Source: Bacteriovoracaceae bacterium
GTDB lineage: Bacteria; Bdellovibrionota; Bacteriovoracia; Bacteriovoracales; Bacteriovoracaceae
Reading direction: 5' to 3'
NCBI GenBank assembly: GCA_024711325.1
Contig: JANJTC010000002.1
Span: forward strand, 124,001-188,000
Length of the DNA stretch: 64,000 bases
Shown here: piece by piece, positions 53,835 to 62,327 of the stretch
Position numbering within the stretch: the first letter of the stretch is position 1
Layout of the letters: each line of letters starts with the position of its first letter
Position numbers and translations under genes: made by a program
The notes under the pieces: model-generated
Told to the model about the DNA's origin: nothing
The model's input: the letters and a program-made list of their open reading frames with translations, nothing else
The model's database searches: none

Positions 53835-54200
53835 ATGAAGATTTTATTATTTCTCATGACCCTTCATTCTTTTGCTCAATCAACAAATTCTGAGATTCAG
53901 GCCTATTCTCTTAAAATCAACAAGACTCTTCCTGAAGTTTATGATCCCGTTACGAAACTCATCTCCACTCGCGTAGAGAACAATAACTTTTATTATCACT
54001 TTCAACTTAAAGCGACTCTGAAAGAGTTCACCGAGGCGAAGCCCAAAGTTCATGCGCAGGTTTTAAAAACCGTTTGTTCCCAATCTAGAGAACGCGTAAT
54101 CCTTCAAAAGTTTAAGTCCAACCTCATCTATCGATATGAGAATGACAAGGGCATCTCACTTGGAGAGTTTATGATTAGGCCTAGTCATTGCCAGAAGTAA
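53835..54200 (+). CDS. Small exported protein, unknown
   Basis: 121 residues with a short signal peptide (ILLFLMTLHSFAQS), then a mixed alpha/beta protein with two Cys (TVCSQS; SHCQK). Hairpin-repeat arms of opposite orientation lie on both sides (53772, 54206). No family was recognised. Confidence 0.55.
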   Translation: MKILLFLMTLHSFAQSTNSEIQAYSLKINKTLPEVYDPVTKLISTRVENNNFYYHFQLKATLKEFTEAKPKVHAQVLKTVCSQSRERVILQKFKSNLIYRYENDKGISLGEFMIRPSHCQK

Positions 54201-54205
54201 TTCTT

Positions 54206-54238
54206 GTGCGCTGCTTACGTAAAAGTGTGTTGGAACCT
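54206..54238 (-). repeat. Dispersed hairpin repeat, copy D (arm in reverse orientation)
   Basis: Reverse complement of the arm: GCTTACGTAAAAGTGTGTTG followed by GAACCT. It lies between the convergent ends of the exported protein and the ankyrin lipoprotein. Confidence 0.65.
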
Positions 54239-55578
54239 TATTTTTCTTCTTGGGCTTCTTGAACGGGGCGAGGGGAATTCATTGCTTTGGATAAGGTTTT
54301 GGCGGCATCCGTGAGACCCCATTTTTGAGCAATTTTCAAGGGAGTTTGGCCTGCATTGTTTTTGATATGTGGATTGGCGCCAGCAGCAATGAGGGAATCT
54401 ATATTCCAGGTATTTCCTCCTTCGGCAGCATAATGCAAGGCCGTCCAACCTTTAGTATCCTGGGCATTCATTTCTGCTTCTGCTTTAATGAGTTCATCTA
54501 TTATTGTTCCATTAACGAGCATCGCCGCTAGCATCAAAGGTGTCGTTTTATCTCTACCGGCCAAGTTCGGATTGGCCCCGGCATTGAGAAGTTTCATAAC
54601 TAAAAGTGAACTGGTGTTGAGATCTTTATCAATTCGAATAGGTAAGTCTTCTTGCTCGGAGCCCCCTAACAATTTTGCTAGCTGGTCACGTTTGTCTTGG
54701 GCTTCAAAAGCACCTCTCATCGCAAGCATCAGTGGAGAATCACCATCTTGATCAAGTTTGTAAGTGGCGGCACCATTTTGTAATAAGATGTCCACGAAGG
54801 GAATGCTAAACCGATAGACCGCCATCGCAAGAGGAGTGTTACTCGTTTTGTCTCGAAGATTTACATCAACTTTTCGGTTCATGAGATCTCTTAGGATCTG
54901 TGCATTCCCTCCCACGACAGCGGCATGAACCAAATTTGCATTGAAGTTATTCTTTGCGTGGGGATCGGCGCCCTTTTCTAAAAGCATTTTAAAAATATGA
55001 CTATGACCTTTGACCGCCGCAACGACTAGAGCTGTATTACCAATGTAATCACGGCGATTAACGTCCACTCCTTTTTCCAAGAGCCTTTTCACGGTATCAT
55101 TATCACCTCGAGCGGTAGCAAAGATAAGAGGAGTTCTGCCTTCTTCATCTGCCCAATCGACTTCTGCTCCTTTTTCCATTAAGTAAGAGATAATTTCTTT
55201 ATGGCCGGCCTGGATTGCTGCAGTTAGAGGAGTTCGACCTAACTCATCTGAACCATTTACGGATAAACCTCTCTCTTCCACTAAATACTGAAGTATATCT
55301 AAATTACCAATGGAAGCAGCCTCCACCAATGGGTCTATAATGAATCCATGAAATCCACTGTCCAGATAAAATTGAAGTAGAGCAGTGTTGTTTGTGTGAA
55401 TGGCCTCAATGACTTTGCCTTCGTCGTCTTTATCATATCCAAGATTTTCGAGCATCTTCTCGGCCTGTTCTTGTTCTTCAAAAGTGGGATATTTTGTTTC
55501 GTATTTTTGAACTGAAGTCTCTTTAGGCTGACAAGCGGTCAAAAGAAAAAATGCGACGACAGATATTAAGGTTTTCAT
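54238..55578 (-). CDS. Ankyrin-repeat lipoprotein
   Basis: 446 residues with a lipobox (LLTAC). About nine ankyrin repeats follow, shown by recurrent GRTPLTAAIQAGHKEIISYL, GNTALVVAAVKGHSHIFKML and GWTALHYAAEGG units. They should form a long solenoid on a periplasm- or surface-facing lipoprotein. Such proteins bind other proteins; the partner is unknown. It ends in an acidic tail. A repeat arm overlaps its last base. Confidence 0.85.
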   Translation of the reverse strand: MKTLISVVAFFLLTACQPKETSVQKYETKYPTFEEQEQAEKMLENLGYDKDDEGKVIEAIHTNNTALLQFYLDSGFHGFIIDPLVEAASIGNLDILQYLVEERGLSVNGSDELGRTPLTAAIQAGHKEIISYLMEKGAEVDWADEEGRTPLIFATARGDNDTVKRLLEKGVDVNRRDYIGNTALVVAAVKGHSHIFKMLLEKGADPHAKNNFNANLVHAAVVGGNAQILRDLMNRKVDVNLRDKTSNTPLAMAVYRFSIPFVDILLQNGAATYKLDQDGDSPLMLAMRGAFEAQDKRDQLAKLLGGSEQEDLPIRIDKDLNTSSLLVMKLLNAGANPNLAGRDKTTPLMLAAMLVNGTIIDELIKAEAEMNAQDTKGWTALHYAAEGGNTWNIDSLIAAGANPHIKNNAGQTPLKIAQKWGLTDAAKTLSKAMNSPRPVQEAQEEK

Positions 55579-55706
55579 GCCGCACTCCTTGTTTATCTAA
55601 TCGAAGCATCTTGCACATTATAATTAAACTAAAAACCCAATACAGATAAGTGTCTTTAAGAAATGATTATGTTTACCTAAGGCATGGTGAGAGAGAATCT
55701 TTCCCT

Positions 55707-56357
55707 ATGAAATATAGCAGACATGTTCTACTGATTCTGTTGGTTTTATTCAGCTTTGCTCAAGCCCAAGAAAGGTCACTGAGTACAGAAGACGTCGTTA
55801 CTCAAGGAAGAACTTGTGTTTCGCTGGAACCTCACCAATTGTCCTGTTGGTACCGAGTTGGGAATGATATCGCTTTTCAGATCCGAGTTGGGCCTAATGG
55901 TCCCATGGTTCTTATCGAGAAAAGTGGAGGAAGTACTGGGGACTATTTTATCGACTTCAATGGAGTCACCATGTTGGTGGTTGATCTTCAAAATTATTAT
56001 GGTTATCAATTTCTTTTTTATAACAGCTGTATTCCAATAGCGGGAAAGGAGGGTCACGCCTTCGTTTCGCCAGCAAATGGACGTGTTTACTCAGAGGGGC
56101 CAACTTGTGACGAGATTACTAAAAGAATCTATCGACCCGAGAATAATCTAAAGCAGATAAAACTCCAGATGATTGAAGATTCAATAAATTCTTACAGCGG
56201 TAATTGCCCGTGCCCATACAATACGATGGTGAATGGCAGAATGTGTGGAGTCCATAGCGCATATTCGAAACCAGGGGGTAGAAGTCCTTTGTGTTATGAA
56301 AGCGACATCACAGATGAACATGCGAGAGGATATTTGAAAAACAATTTTGTTCGCTAA
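55707..56357 (+). CDS. Exported protein with a C-terminal CPCPY-type Cys motif
   Basis: 216 residues from the ATG at 55707; a start at 55650 would add 19 residues in front of the signal peptide (HVLLILLVLFSFAQAQ). The C-terminal part reads NCPCPYNTMVNGRMCG, then SAYSKPGG and PLCY, a short Cys motif found at the ends of various secreted proteins. The main part is beta-rich with more Cys. Function unknown. Confidence 0.6.
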   Translation: MKYSRHVLLILLVLFSFAQAQERSLSTEDVVTQGRTCVSLEPHQLSCWYRVGNDIAFQIRVGPNGPMVLIEKSGGSTGDYFIDFNGVTMLVVDLQNYYGYQFLFYNSCIPIAGKEGHAFVSPANGRVYSEGPTCDEITKRIYRPENNLKQIKLQMIEDSINSYSGNCPCPYNTMVNGRMCGVHSAYSKPGGRSPLCYESDITDEHARGYLKNNFVR

Positions 56358-56481
56358 GGGACTATAATTACAAATATTAGAGTCATTTCTTTTCCACAAT
56401 TGGGGCCACAGGGTTGTCATCAATTTTCACTATGTTAAAGTAAATTCACAACTACATATTTTTAGCAGAGGACTTCACAGG

Positions 56482-58044
56482 ATGATGAAAGGTTCTATTT
56501 TCATTCTCATTGCATTCGTTTCAGTTTCCGGGTGCGCTCATGTTCAACCAAAAGAAAAATTGCACGCAGTGATTGAGAGGACTGAGAAATTAGAACAACA
56601 AGAAGTTTTTGAGAGTGAACCAGTTGATGAAGATTCCCATGAGTTAGTTGAGGCCAAAGCCGACGATAAGGAAATTGAAACGACTGTTGGCTCTAAAGAA
56701 ATTGATGAAGAGCTTGCTGAGCCTCCAAAAATTGAACTCCCCAATGAAAAGATACCATTTCTTAAAAAACGAAATTCCAGAAGAATGCAGTTCTGGGTTA
56801 ATTACTTCACCGAAAAAGATAGGGCCCGATTCCAACGCTTCATCAATAATGGTGAAGAGTATCGACATCACATTGAAGAAATTTTCGAAAGTTATGGTCT
56901 CCCAAAAGAACTCTATTTTGTCGGTCTGATTGAATCCGGTTATTATCTGGGAGCAAAATCTCATGCATCGGCGGTAGGTCCCTGGCAGTTTATCACTGGT
57001 ACAGGTAAGCGCTATGGCCTAAAAATATCCCGTGACATTGATGAACGAAGGGATCTTTTTAAGGCCACTCATGCTGCTGCCAGATATTTAAAAGATCTCC
57101 ACAACGTCTTCTCCAGCTGGGAGCTTGCCCTTTCTGGATATAATGCCGGAGAGTTTGGGATTCTCAGAAGGATCATGAAATATAAAACCAGAGATTTTTA
57201 TGAGCTTTCCCGAAGAAAGTTTCTTCCTTCGGAAACCATCAATTACGTGCCGAAAGTTCTGGCGGCGATGCATATCTTTAGTAATGCTGAGAAGTATGGT
57301 TTTAACCTTCCCAAGAAAGATATTCGGATCTTTGATGAGACTGAACTAAGGCCAATCAGGAAGAATCTATCCTTAAGAAAAATATCCCATCAGCTAAAAA
57401 TCAAGCTGGCCTTGCTAAAAAAATTAAATCCTGAACTCAAGAAGGGCAAGACTCCCAGATTCTATAGTGGCACTTACCAGATCAGAATACCCAGAGGTCT
57501 GGGTTCTTTGTTGAATGCTCCAGACTTTCGTCATTCTCGAAGAGATGTCATACGAAGAACTGCGAAGAGTACATATCACCGGGTAAGAAGAGGGGAGACG
57601 CTACTGCAACTGGCCCGAAAATATAGTACTTCCGCTGGAAATCTGGCAAGACTTAATAATCTCAATTCCTGGCGGTCAAAACTAAGAGTTGGTCAGAGGA
57701 TCGTTGTTTCCGGTAAGGCAGCTAAAATTAAGAAAGTGGCCAATTACCGGCCGATAACTTACAAAGTTCGAAGGGGAGATAATCTTTCAAGTCTTGCCAA
57801 TTTATTTGGTATAAGCCAGAGCAAAATTGTAAAGGAAAACAATTTGCGCTCAAAGCGGATTTATGTGGGACAAAAAATCATTCTCCCAAATACGAAACGT
57901 GGTGTTTATACCGTGAGACCCGGTGATCACTTGAGTAAGATTGCACGGAAATTCAATCAACCAGTACCTGTCTTGCAAAAAATAAATGCTCTAAGGAAAA
58001 ATGTTATTTTTGCTGGCCAGAAAATTATTGTGGATATTGATTAG
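56482..58044 (+). CDS. MltD-like lytic transglycosylase with LysM repeats
   Basis: 520 residues. Lipobox (VSGC, Cys18), then an acidic linker. The SLT domain has catalytic Glu at about 151 (GLIESGY), followed by SAVGPWQFITGTGKRYGL and SGYNAGEFGI. Three LysM repeats end the protein (YHRVRRGETLLQLARKYS; YKVRRGDNLSSLANLFGI; YTVRPGDHLSKIARKF). It cleaves peptidoglycan glycan strands from an outer-membrane anchor. The convergent gene overlaps by 4 bp. The order of domains is the standard MltD one. Confidence 0.93.
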   Translation: MMKGSIFILIAFVSVSGCAHVQPKEKLHAVIERTEKLEQQEVFESEPVDEDSHELVEAKADDKEIETTVGSKEIDEELAEPPKIELPNEKIPFLKKRNSRRMQFWVNYFTEKDRARFQRFINNGEEYRHHIEEIFESYGLPKELYFVGLIESGYYLGAKSHASAVGPWQFITGTGKRYGLKISRDIDERRDLFKATHAAARYLKDLHNVFSSWELALSGYNAGEFGILRRIMKYKTRDFYELSRRKFLPSETINYVPKVLAAMHIFSNAEKYGFNLPKKDIRIFDETELRPIRKNLSLRKISHQLKIKLALLKKLNPELKKGKTPRFYSGTYQIRIPRGLGSLLNAPDFRHSRRDVIRRTAKSTYHRVRRGETLLQLARKYSTSAGNLARLNNLNSWRSKLRVGQRIVVSGKAAKIKKVANYRPITYKVRRGDNLSSLANLFGISQSKIVKENNLRSKRIYVGQKIILPNTKRGVYTVRPGDHLSKIARKFNQPVPVLQKINALRKNVIFAGQKIIVDID

Positions 58045-59027
58045 TTGCTCTCGGTAAAGACCTTCAGATAGGCCTTGAGAGCTAAATCTAACCAGCGCTT
58101 GCAACCCAGACCATTTTTCGTCAAGTAACCCATATGCCCACCATGCTTTTCAATATGAACGATTGTTGATGGTGAATAAGTTGCCTCTTGATAGTCCTGG
58201 ATACTCACAAAAGGATCATCCTCTGCTGTAATAATAACAGTCGGTATGTTGATTATTGGAAGATATTGTTTGGCCGAACAAGTCTGATAATAATCCTCAC
58301 GATTTTTAAAACCGCCCAGTGGAGCAGTGTACCGTTCATCAAAGTCCCGCAAGTCTTTTACCAGCGAAAAGTCACCGATGTCTTGAGGTCGGTTAGTCTT
58401 CATATAGGTCTTTAGTTCTTGCGTGAATCTTTGATCATAAATTTTATTCAACCCTTTCTGGAGAAAGATTGAGGCCCGGTCCAAATTAATAGGTCCGTTA
58501 ACGGCAATGGCATAATCCGGTTGATTGAGCTGAGGTTTTGCCGCCAGAAGAAGAAGTGCATTGGCACTCAGGCTAAAACCAATGGCAATGTGCTTATGTT
58601 CCGGCATCATGGCACGACCATGTTCAATGACCTTAGCGAGATCTTCCGCCCGTCCTGAATGGTAGGGTTCAACGGCAAGACCTGCACCCTGGCCACAGCC
58701 TCTATGATTATTTATAAAGACATGATGGCCTAAGCTCCTCGCTCTTAAAGCGGTTCGCTGCATGTAGGAGCCTTCCGCTGAGCCACCGAGCCCGTGAAAC
58801 AGATAAACTACGGTTTTGGTCCTACCTTCAAGATAGGTAGAATGAATGCGTTCAGTTTCTTTTTCCAGAGTCACATTTAAAGTAATGCCTGGTTCTGAAA
58901 TCTTCTCAGAGGGGATCAGATGCCCAAGGATGGTTTGAAGATGGCCGGTTTGTGCCCAAAGCGGAGGAGTGCAGACTGGTATATTTTGTCTGGTCTGGTT
59001 CAATAAATTGATGAGGGCGCTAGTCAT
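58041..59027 (-). CDS. YheT-like alpha/beta hydrolase
   Basis: 328 residues. It has the oxyanion-type HGLGGSAEGSYM, then NHRGCGQG, the nucleophile elbow GFSLSANALL, and a late DPFVS plus GGHMGY with Asp and His. These match the YheT/UPF0017 hydrolase group. The substrate is unknown. It is a single gene; a terminator hairpin lies on the other side of its start. Confidence 0.88.
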   Translation of the reverse strand: MTSALINLLNQTRQNIPVCTPPLWAQTGHLQTILGHLIPSEKISEPGITLNVTLEKETERIHSTYLEGRTKTVVYLFHGLGGSAEGSYMQRTALRARSLGHHVFINNHRGCGQGAGLAVEPYHSGRAEDLAKVIEHGRAMMPEHKHIAIGFSLSANALLLLAAKPQLNQPDYAIAVNGPINLDRASIFLQKGLNKIYDQRFTQELKTYMKTNRPQDIGDFSLVKDLRDFDERYTAPLGGFKNREDYYQTCSAKQYLPIINIPTVIITAEDDPFVSIQDYQEATYSPSTIVHIEKHGGHMGYLTKNGLGCKRWLDLALKAYLKVFTESN

Positions 59028-59044
59028 CTTTTGATTTTAGCATA

Positions 59045-59070
59045 AGAAAAGGCCCCGTAGGGCCTTCTCT
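59045..59070. terminator. Rho-independent terminator hairpin
   Basis: AGAAAAGGCCC and GGGCCTTCTCT with a CGTA loop, then AAATTTTTTT on the + strand and a T-rich flank on the other. It most likely ends the leftward gene at 59082. Confidence 0.8.
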
Positions 59071-59081
59071 AAATTTTTTTC

Positions 59082-59336
59082 TTATCGGTAAAGCTTAGTC
59101 ATTAAAGCTTTGCAATCGGTAGATAAAGTTGAGTAAACATTGCTCATGCAAGAGCGAAACTGTTGAGGATCTTCACCGGGGTCCCCACAACCTTGTCTTT
59201 CGAGTTCCTGAAAGCAGGTACGGTTCTTACTGATCTCAGTCTCAGTTGGCTTGCTTTGGTTGTCCTCCACGTATTCAATATCTGCGAAGGCCTGAAAGCT
59301 AAAAAGTAGTCCTGTCATTAGAATTATATTTTTCAT
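59082..59336 (-). CDS. Small exported Cys-containing protein, unknown
   Basis: 84 residues with a signal peptide (ILMTGLLFSFQAFAD). Four Cys follow (TCFQELERQGCG; RSCMSN; STDCKAL), spaced as for a helical disulphide hairpin. No family was recognised. It follows a metzincin-motif lipoprotein by 15 bp on the same strand, so they may be co-expressed. Confidence 0.55.
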   Translation of the reverse strand: MKNIILMTGLLFSFQAFADIEYVEDNQSKPTETEISKNRTCFQELERQGCGDPGEDPQQFRSCMSNVYSTLSTDCKALMTKLYR

Positions 59337-59351
59337 TATGTTTCCTTTTAG

Positions 59352-60071
59352 TTAGAGAAAGTTTTTACCCAGATTTCTGATCATGTAACCTACAGCATAC
59401 GGAACTGAGTATGGTCTTCTGGTAGTGGCGGTAGAATCATGCCCATAACCCAACTTGTGAAGCCATTCGTGAAACAGATTTCCGGCAACTTCATTGATAT
59501 CATATCCATTAAAAAACTTGGTATTCACATTGATATAAGTAATGGAGCCATTGGTGTAGCCAACGACACTGTTGTTTGTGTAGTAAAATTTAACTCCTAC
59601 ATCCATCCTGTTGTTCTTAGTTGGAGTAAGTTTCTCTGCAGCATCCAGAATTGATTGGTAGATCTGTGCATTGGTTAAACCGTTATTGTTGGCGTATTGT
59701 TTTGAACCGCTATAAGTGTGGTTTAACACGGCCTTTCTGAAAGCTTCAGTTCCCACCACTTTTTTAACTAAGGCCACGGCCTCATCGTATTTATCTTCCT
59801 GATAAGTTGTTGGACTATACAAGTACACATTTGTTGAGAAACTTAGGGCCTGTGCAGGCAAAGTTGAAATGGGGGCCGGTACTTCAGTCACCGGATCAGG
59901 ATCAGTGTCGGAATCCGGATCAGTTGAGTCTGTTGGATCTGTTGTATCTTCCGAGCCATCAACTGTCGTTCCATCGGTTGTTTGAGTTGGATCGTCTGTT
60001 GGCGTTCCATCCTTGTTACATGCCACTGACATGAGCGACATCAGCAGAAAAATCGCAAGCATTCTTTTCAT
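59352..60071 (-). CDS. Lipoprotein with metzincin-type zinc motif (putative metallopeptidase)
   Basis: 239 residues from the ATG at 60071; an upstream ATG adds 19 before the signal peptide and is unlikely. Lipobox SVAC (Cys18). A Thr/Asp/Pro-rich linker of about 60 residues carries the protein off the membrane. A globular domain then contains HEWLHKLGYGH at 201-211, an exact HExxHxxGxxH zinc site. A Tyr/Met-containing stretch follows (PYAVGYM), like a metzincin Met-turn. It is probably a surface or periplasmic zinc protease. Family not recognised. Confidence 0.65.
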   Translation of the reverse strand: MKRMLAIFLLMSLMSVACNKDGTPTDDPTQTTDGTTVDGSEDTTDPTDSTDPDSDTDPDPVTEVPAPISTLPAQALSFSTNVYLYSPTTYQEDKYDEAVALVKKVVGTEAFRKAVLNHTYSGSKQYANNNGLTNAQIYQSILDAAEKLTPTKNNRMDVGVKFYYTNNSVVGYTNGSITYINVNTKFFNGYDINEVAGNLFHEWLHKLGYGHDSTATTRRPYSVPYAVGYMIRNLGKNFL

Positions 60072-60190
60072 GTACCTTCCTTGGTAAAAAATTCTTCTTT
60101 GAACGCTTGTGATCCTCCCACAGAGCATTTTTGTTCTGAAGAGGGAGAAGATTTACCTATGTGAAGGAAGGAAATACTGAATATTACAGC

Positions 60191-60215
60191 GGATTTTGAA
60201 ATGTATTTCAAATCC
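60191..60215. repeat. Imperfect inverted repeat, upstream of metzincin lipoprotein gene
   Basis: GGATTTTGAAAT and ATTTCAAATCC around GT, one bulged base. It could be an operator or a weak terminator for the gene ending at 60268. Confidence 0.3.
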
Positions 60216-60267
60216 ACACTCTTACAAGGTTTGTAGCTTAGGAATGATAGAAATTAAAAATGGAATT

Positions 60268-62271
60268 TTATTGAACCAGACCCGCGAGTCTTGCCACCCA
60301 ATAAGTATATAAAAAATCCGAGCCAGGGTCTTTACGGAATTTTTCGCTACCACCTTTGTAGTTAAAAGGCAGATCTTTCCAGACGAAATTGCTCCCAATG
60401 CCCTTACTTTCAAAAAAGGGATAAGCGTAAGCTCCCTGCATATGGTATTCGATCGCCTGTTTTTCTTTAACTGATTTCCATGGAAGTTTTGGCCACCAGG
60501 AAAGACTCCAATCGGGTTTCAGAGAATAATCATAGCTGATATCATATCTTGATCTGTGAATAGGTATTTCCCGCAAACTCCAGATTGATTGGTTTAAGGT
60601 TTTTTTCCAGAGTTTCTTAAGGTCTTTTTTTGAAAGGCCATCATTAATTTCATCAGCATCATCAAGATCAAATCCTTCTTTTAAGGCAAATTGATAGGCC
60701 GCCATCGTTAAGAGGTCTCTTCTGGCATCGGCCATATCTTTCCACTGAAGAACGAGACTTCTCATTGCTTCCTGGTAAATATCTTTTTCCTTTAAATTTT
60801 TGGCAATCAAAATATTTGTGATGGTACTAACCATGGTTAAATTAATCCCACTCCAGTCAGCAATCCCACCCAGATAGGTACTTCCTTCAATATTGATGAG
60901 CTTCCTTCCCATGTTTGTGAGTTTGAAGTTTTTAACGAAAATTTTTCTATCTTCTTTAGATTTTGTAGCAAGGGCCCGAAGACCATAGGCCGGAATTTTA
61001 TTAAGTTTTTCTTCTGCTACTGACAATTTCGAGATACGTTTCATGTGCTTGAGTAACTCATTCCTTAATTCAGTCTCTGAATCTGGCAGAACAATATAAC
61101 TCCAGATAAATCCATGAATTAAACCTTTAAACATGTCATTGTTGCCTTTGACCCGCCAGATTTTATCTTGATGTATTCCTGCCCCTAAACGATAGTCATC
61201 ACCTAAAGGGATAGTACCATCATCATAGGCCGCATTGCGGGCAAAGACCTTTGGGTCTCCGGTAATGTCCATTAAAAGGATTAAACCTTTTAATGATTTT
61301 TTCACATTCTCTAAAGCTTCCTCTTCCTTCGTGACCTGATAGCGCATCGCTTGTGAGGCCAGGTACATGCCAGTCCATAAAGTCCCATCACCTACCATGA
61401 TATAACCAACGAAACGACCATCTTTATCAAATTGTGCCGTTGAATACTGCCCAAGTTCATTTATATGATAGTTCTTCATTTGATGCTCAAAGTGCTTCAT
61501 CTTGTCTGAAAGAGAAGGTGCATAAGCATTTCTTCTTTGAATGTCCTCAATGAGAGAAATGGAGTCAGGAACTTTATTCACCACTCGCAGGATATTGGGG
61601 TTTTTTTGATAAAAATCATAATCGGTTGGATCAAAAATAAAATATTGGTTTTTTGATTTAAATTCTTTCCGATGCTCATAGGCCTTAATCTCCGGTGCCG
61701 AGTGGTACCATTTAAAAACCTTCATATCTATCAGTCCGGCAGTAACCTTAATGAGAAGTGAACTTTCCTTGCCATAGGAGATGGTGCTTGATCTTTGATT
61801 CTCCCATAGAGGCCGTTCCTTTATTTGACTCTCTCCAATGATTCTTTCCTGTAGTCTCTCTGGTCCACGTAAAAAACTATTTTGCTGTTGGTTATTAATT
61901 CTTTGCTCAACGAGTATATTATTTTGAAACATTTCAGGGGTTCTGGTATGGCCTTCGGCCGACTTAAAAATGTCTGCTTGCTTTATCTTATAGGTAATAA
62001 TCAATTGATTATCAGATTCAGTGGCTTCACCCGTCCATACTTCTTGGACGATTAAATTTTCGAACTGATAGTCTTTATATGTGAATACTTTGGTGGCAAG
62101 AAGCTTTTTATTAACATTCCTTACTTCTAGTTCTCCTTGGTAATGCCCATATAAAGAGCTTTTGCCTTCTATCTTTAAAATTTTATTCTGGAATGATGTG
62201 GCAGATGCCGCAAAATTAAGAAATAGGCTCGATACTAGCGTTAGGGCAAGAAGGGTTGTTTTATTTTTCAT
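60268..62271 (-). CDS. Large exported protein, unknown
   Basis: 667 residues from the ATG at 62271 (one five codons earlier is also possible). It has a signal peptide (TTLLALTLVSSLFLNFAASA). The N-terminal ~200 residues are beta-rich. The following ~400 are helical with repeated aromatic-rich motifs (GDGTLWTGMYLASQAMRY; FIWSYIVLP; LSWWPKLPW), suggesting an alpha/alpha-barrel of the glycosidase or lyase kind. No catalytic signature can be assigned. It follows the metallophosphoesterase by about 57 bp on the same strand. Confidence 0.55.
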   Translation of the reverse strand: MKNKTTLLALTLVSSLFLNFAASATSFQNKILKIEGKSSLYGHYQGELEVRNVNKKLLATKVFTYKDYQFENLIVQEVWTGEATESDNQLIITYKIKQADIFKSAEGHTRTPEMFQNNILVEQRINNQQQNSFLRGPERLQERIIGESQIKERPLWENQRSSTISYGKESSLLIKVTAGLIDMKVFKWYHSAPEIKAYEHRKEFKSKNQYFIFDPTDYDFYQKNPNILRVVNKVPDSISLIEDIQRRNAYAPSLSDKMKHFEHQMKNYHINELGQYSTAQFDKDGRFVGYIMVGDGTLWTGMYLASQAMRYQVTKEEEALENVKKSLKGLILLMDITGDPKVFARNAAYDDGTIPLGDDYRLGAGIHQDKIWRVKGNNDMFKGLIHGFIWSYIVLPDSETELRNELLKHMKRISKLSVAEEKLNKIPAYGLRALATKSKEDRKIFVKNFKLTNMGRKLINIEGSTYLGGIADWSGINLTMVSTITNILIAKNLKEKDIYQEAMRSLVLQWKDMADARRDLLTMAAYQFALKEGFDLDDADEINDGLSKKDLKKLWKKTLNQSIWSLREIPIHRSRYDISYDYSLKPDWSLSWWPKLPWKSVKEKQAIEYHMQGAYAYPFFESKGIGSNFVWKDLPFNYKGGSEKFRKDPGSDFLYTYWVARLAGLVQ

Positions 62272-62327
62272 GGCCCTTATTATCATTCACAAAAAAGGGA
62301 TACTCATCATTTGTAATTTTTACCCTT

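Noticed and set aside
49281-54238. Integron attC sites for the hairpin repeats
   Set aside because: No RYYYAAC/GTTRRRY core pair, arms are nearly perfectly symmetrical, cassette-like gene order is absent and no integrase is near.
54488-54751. 87-codon forward open frame
   Set aside because: Shadow of the ankyrin-repeat gene.
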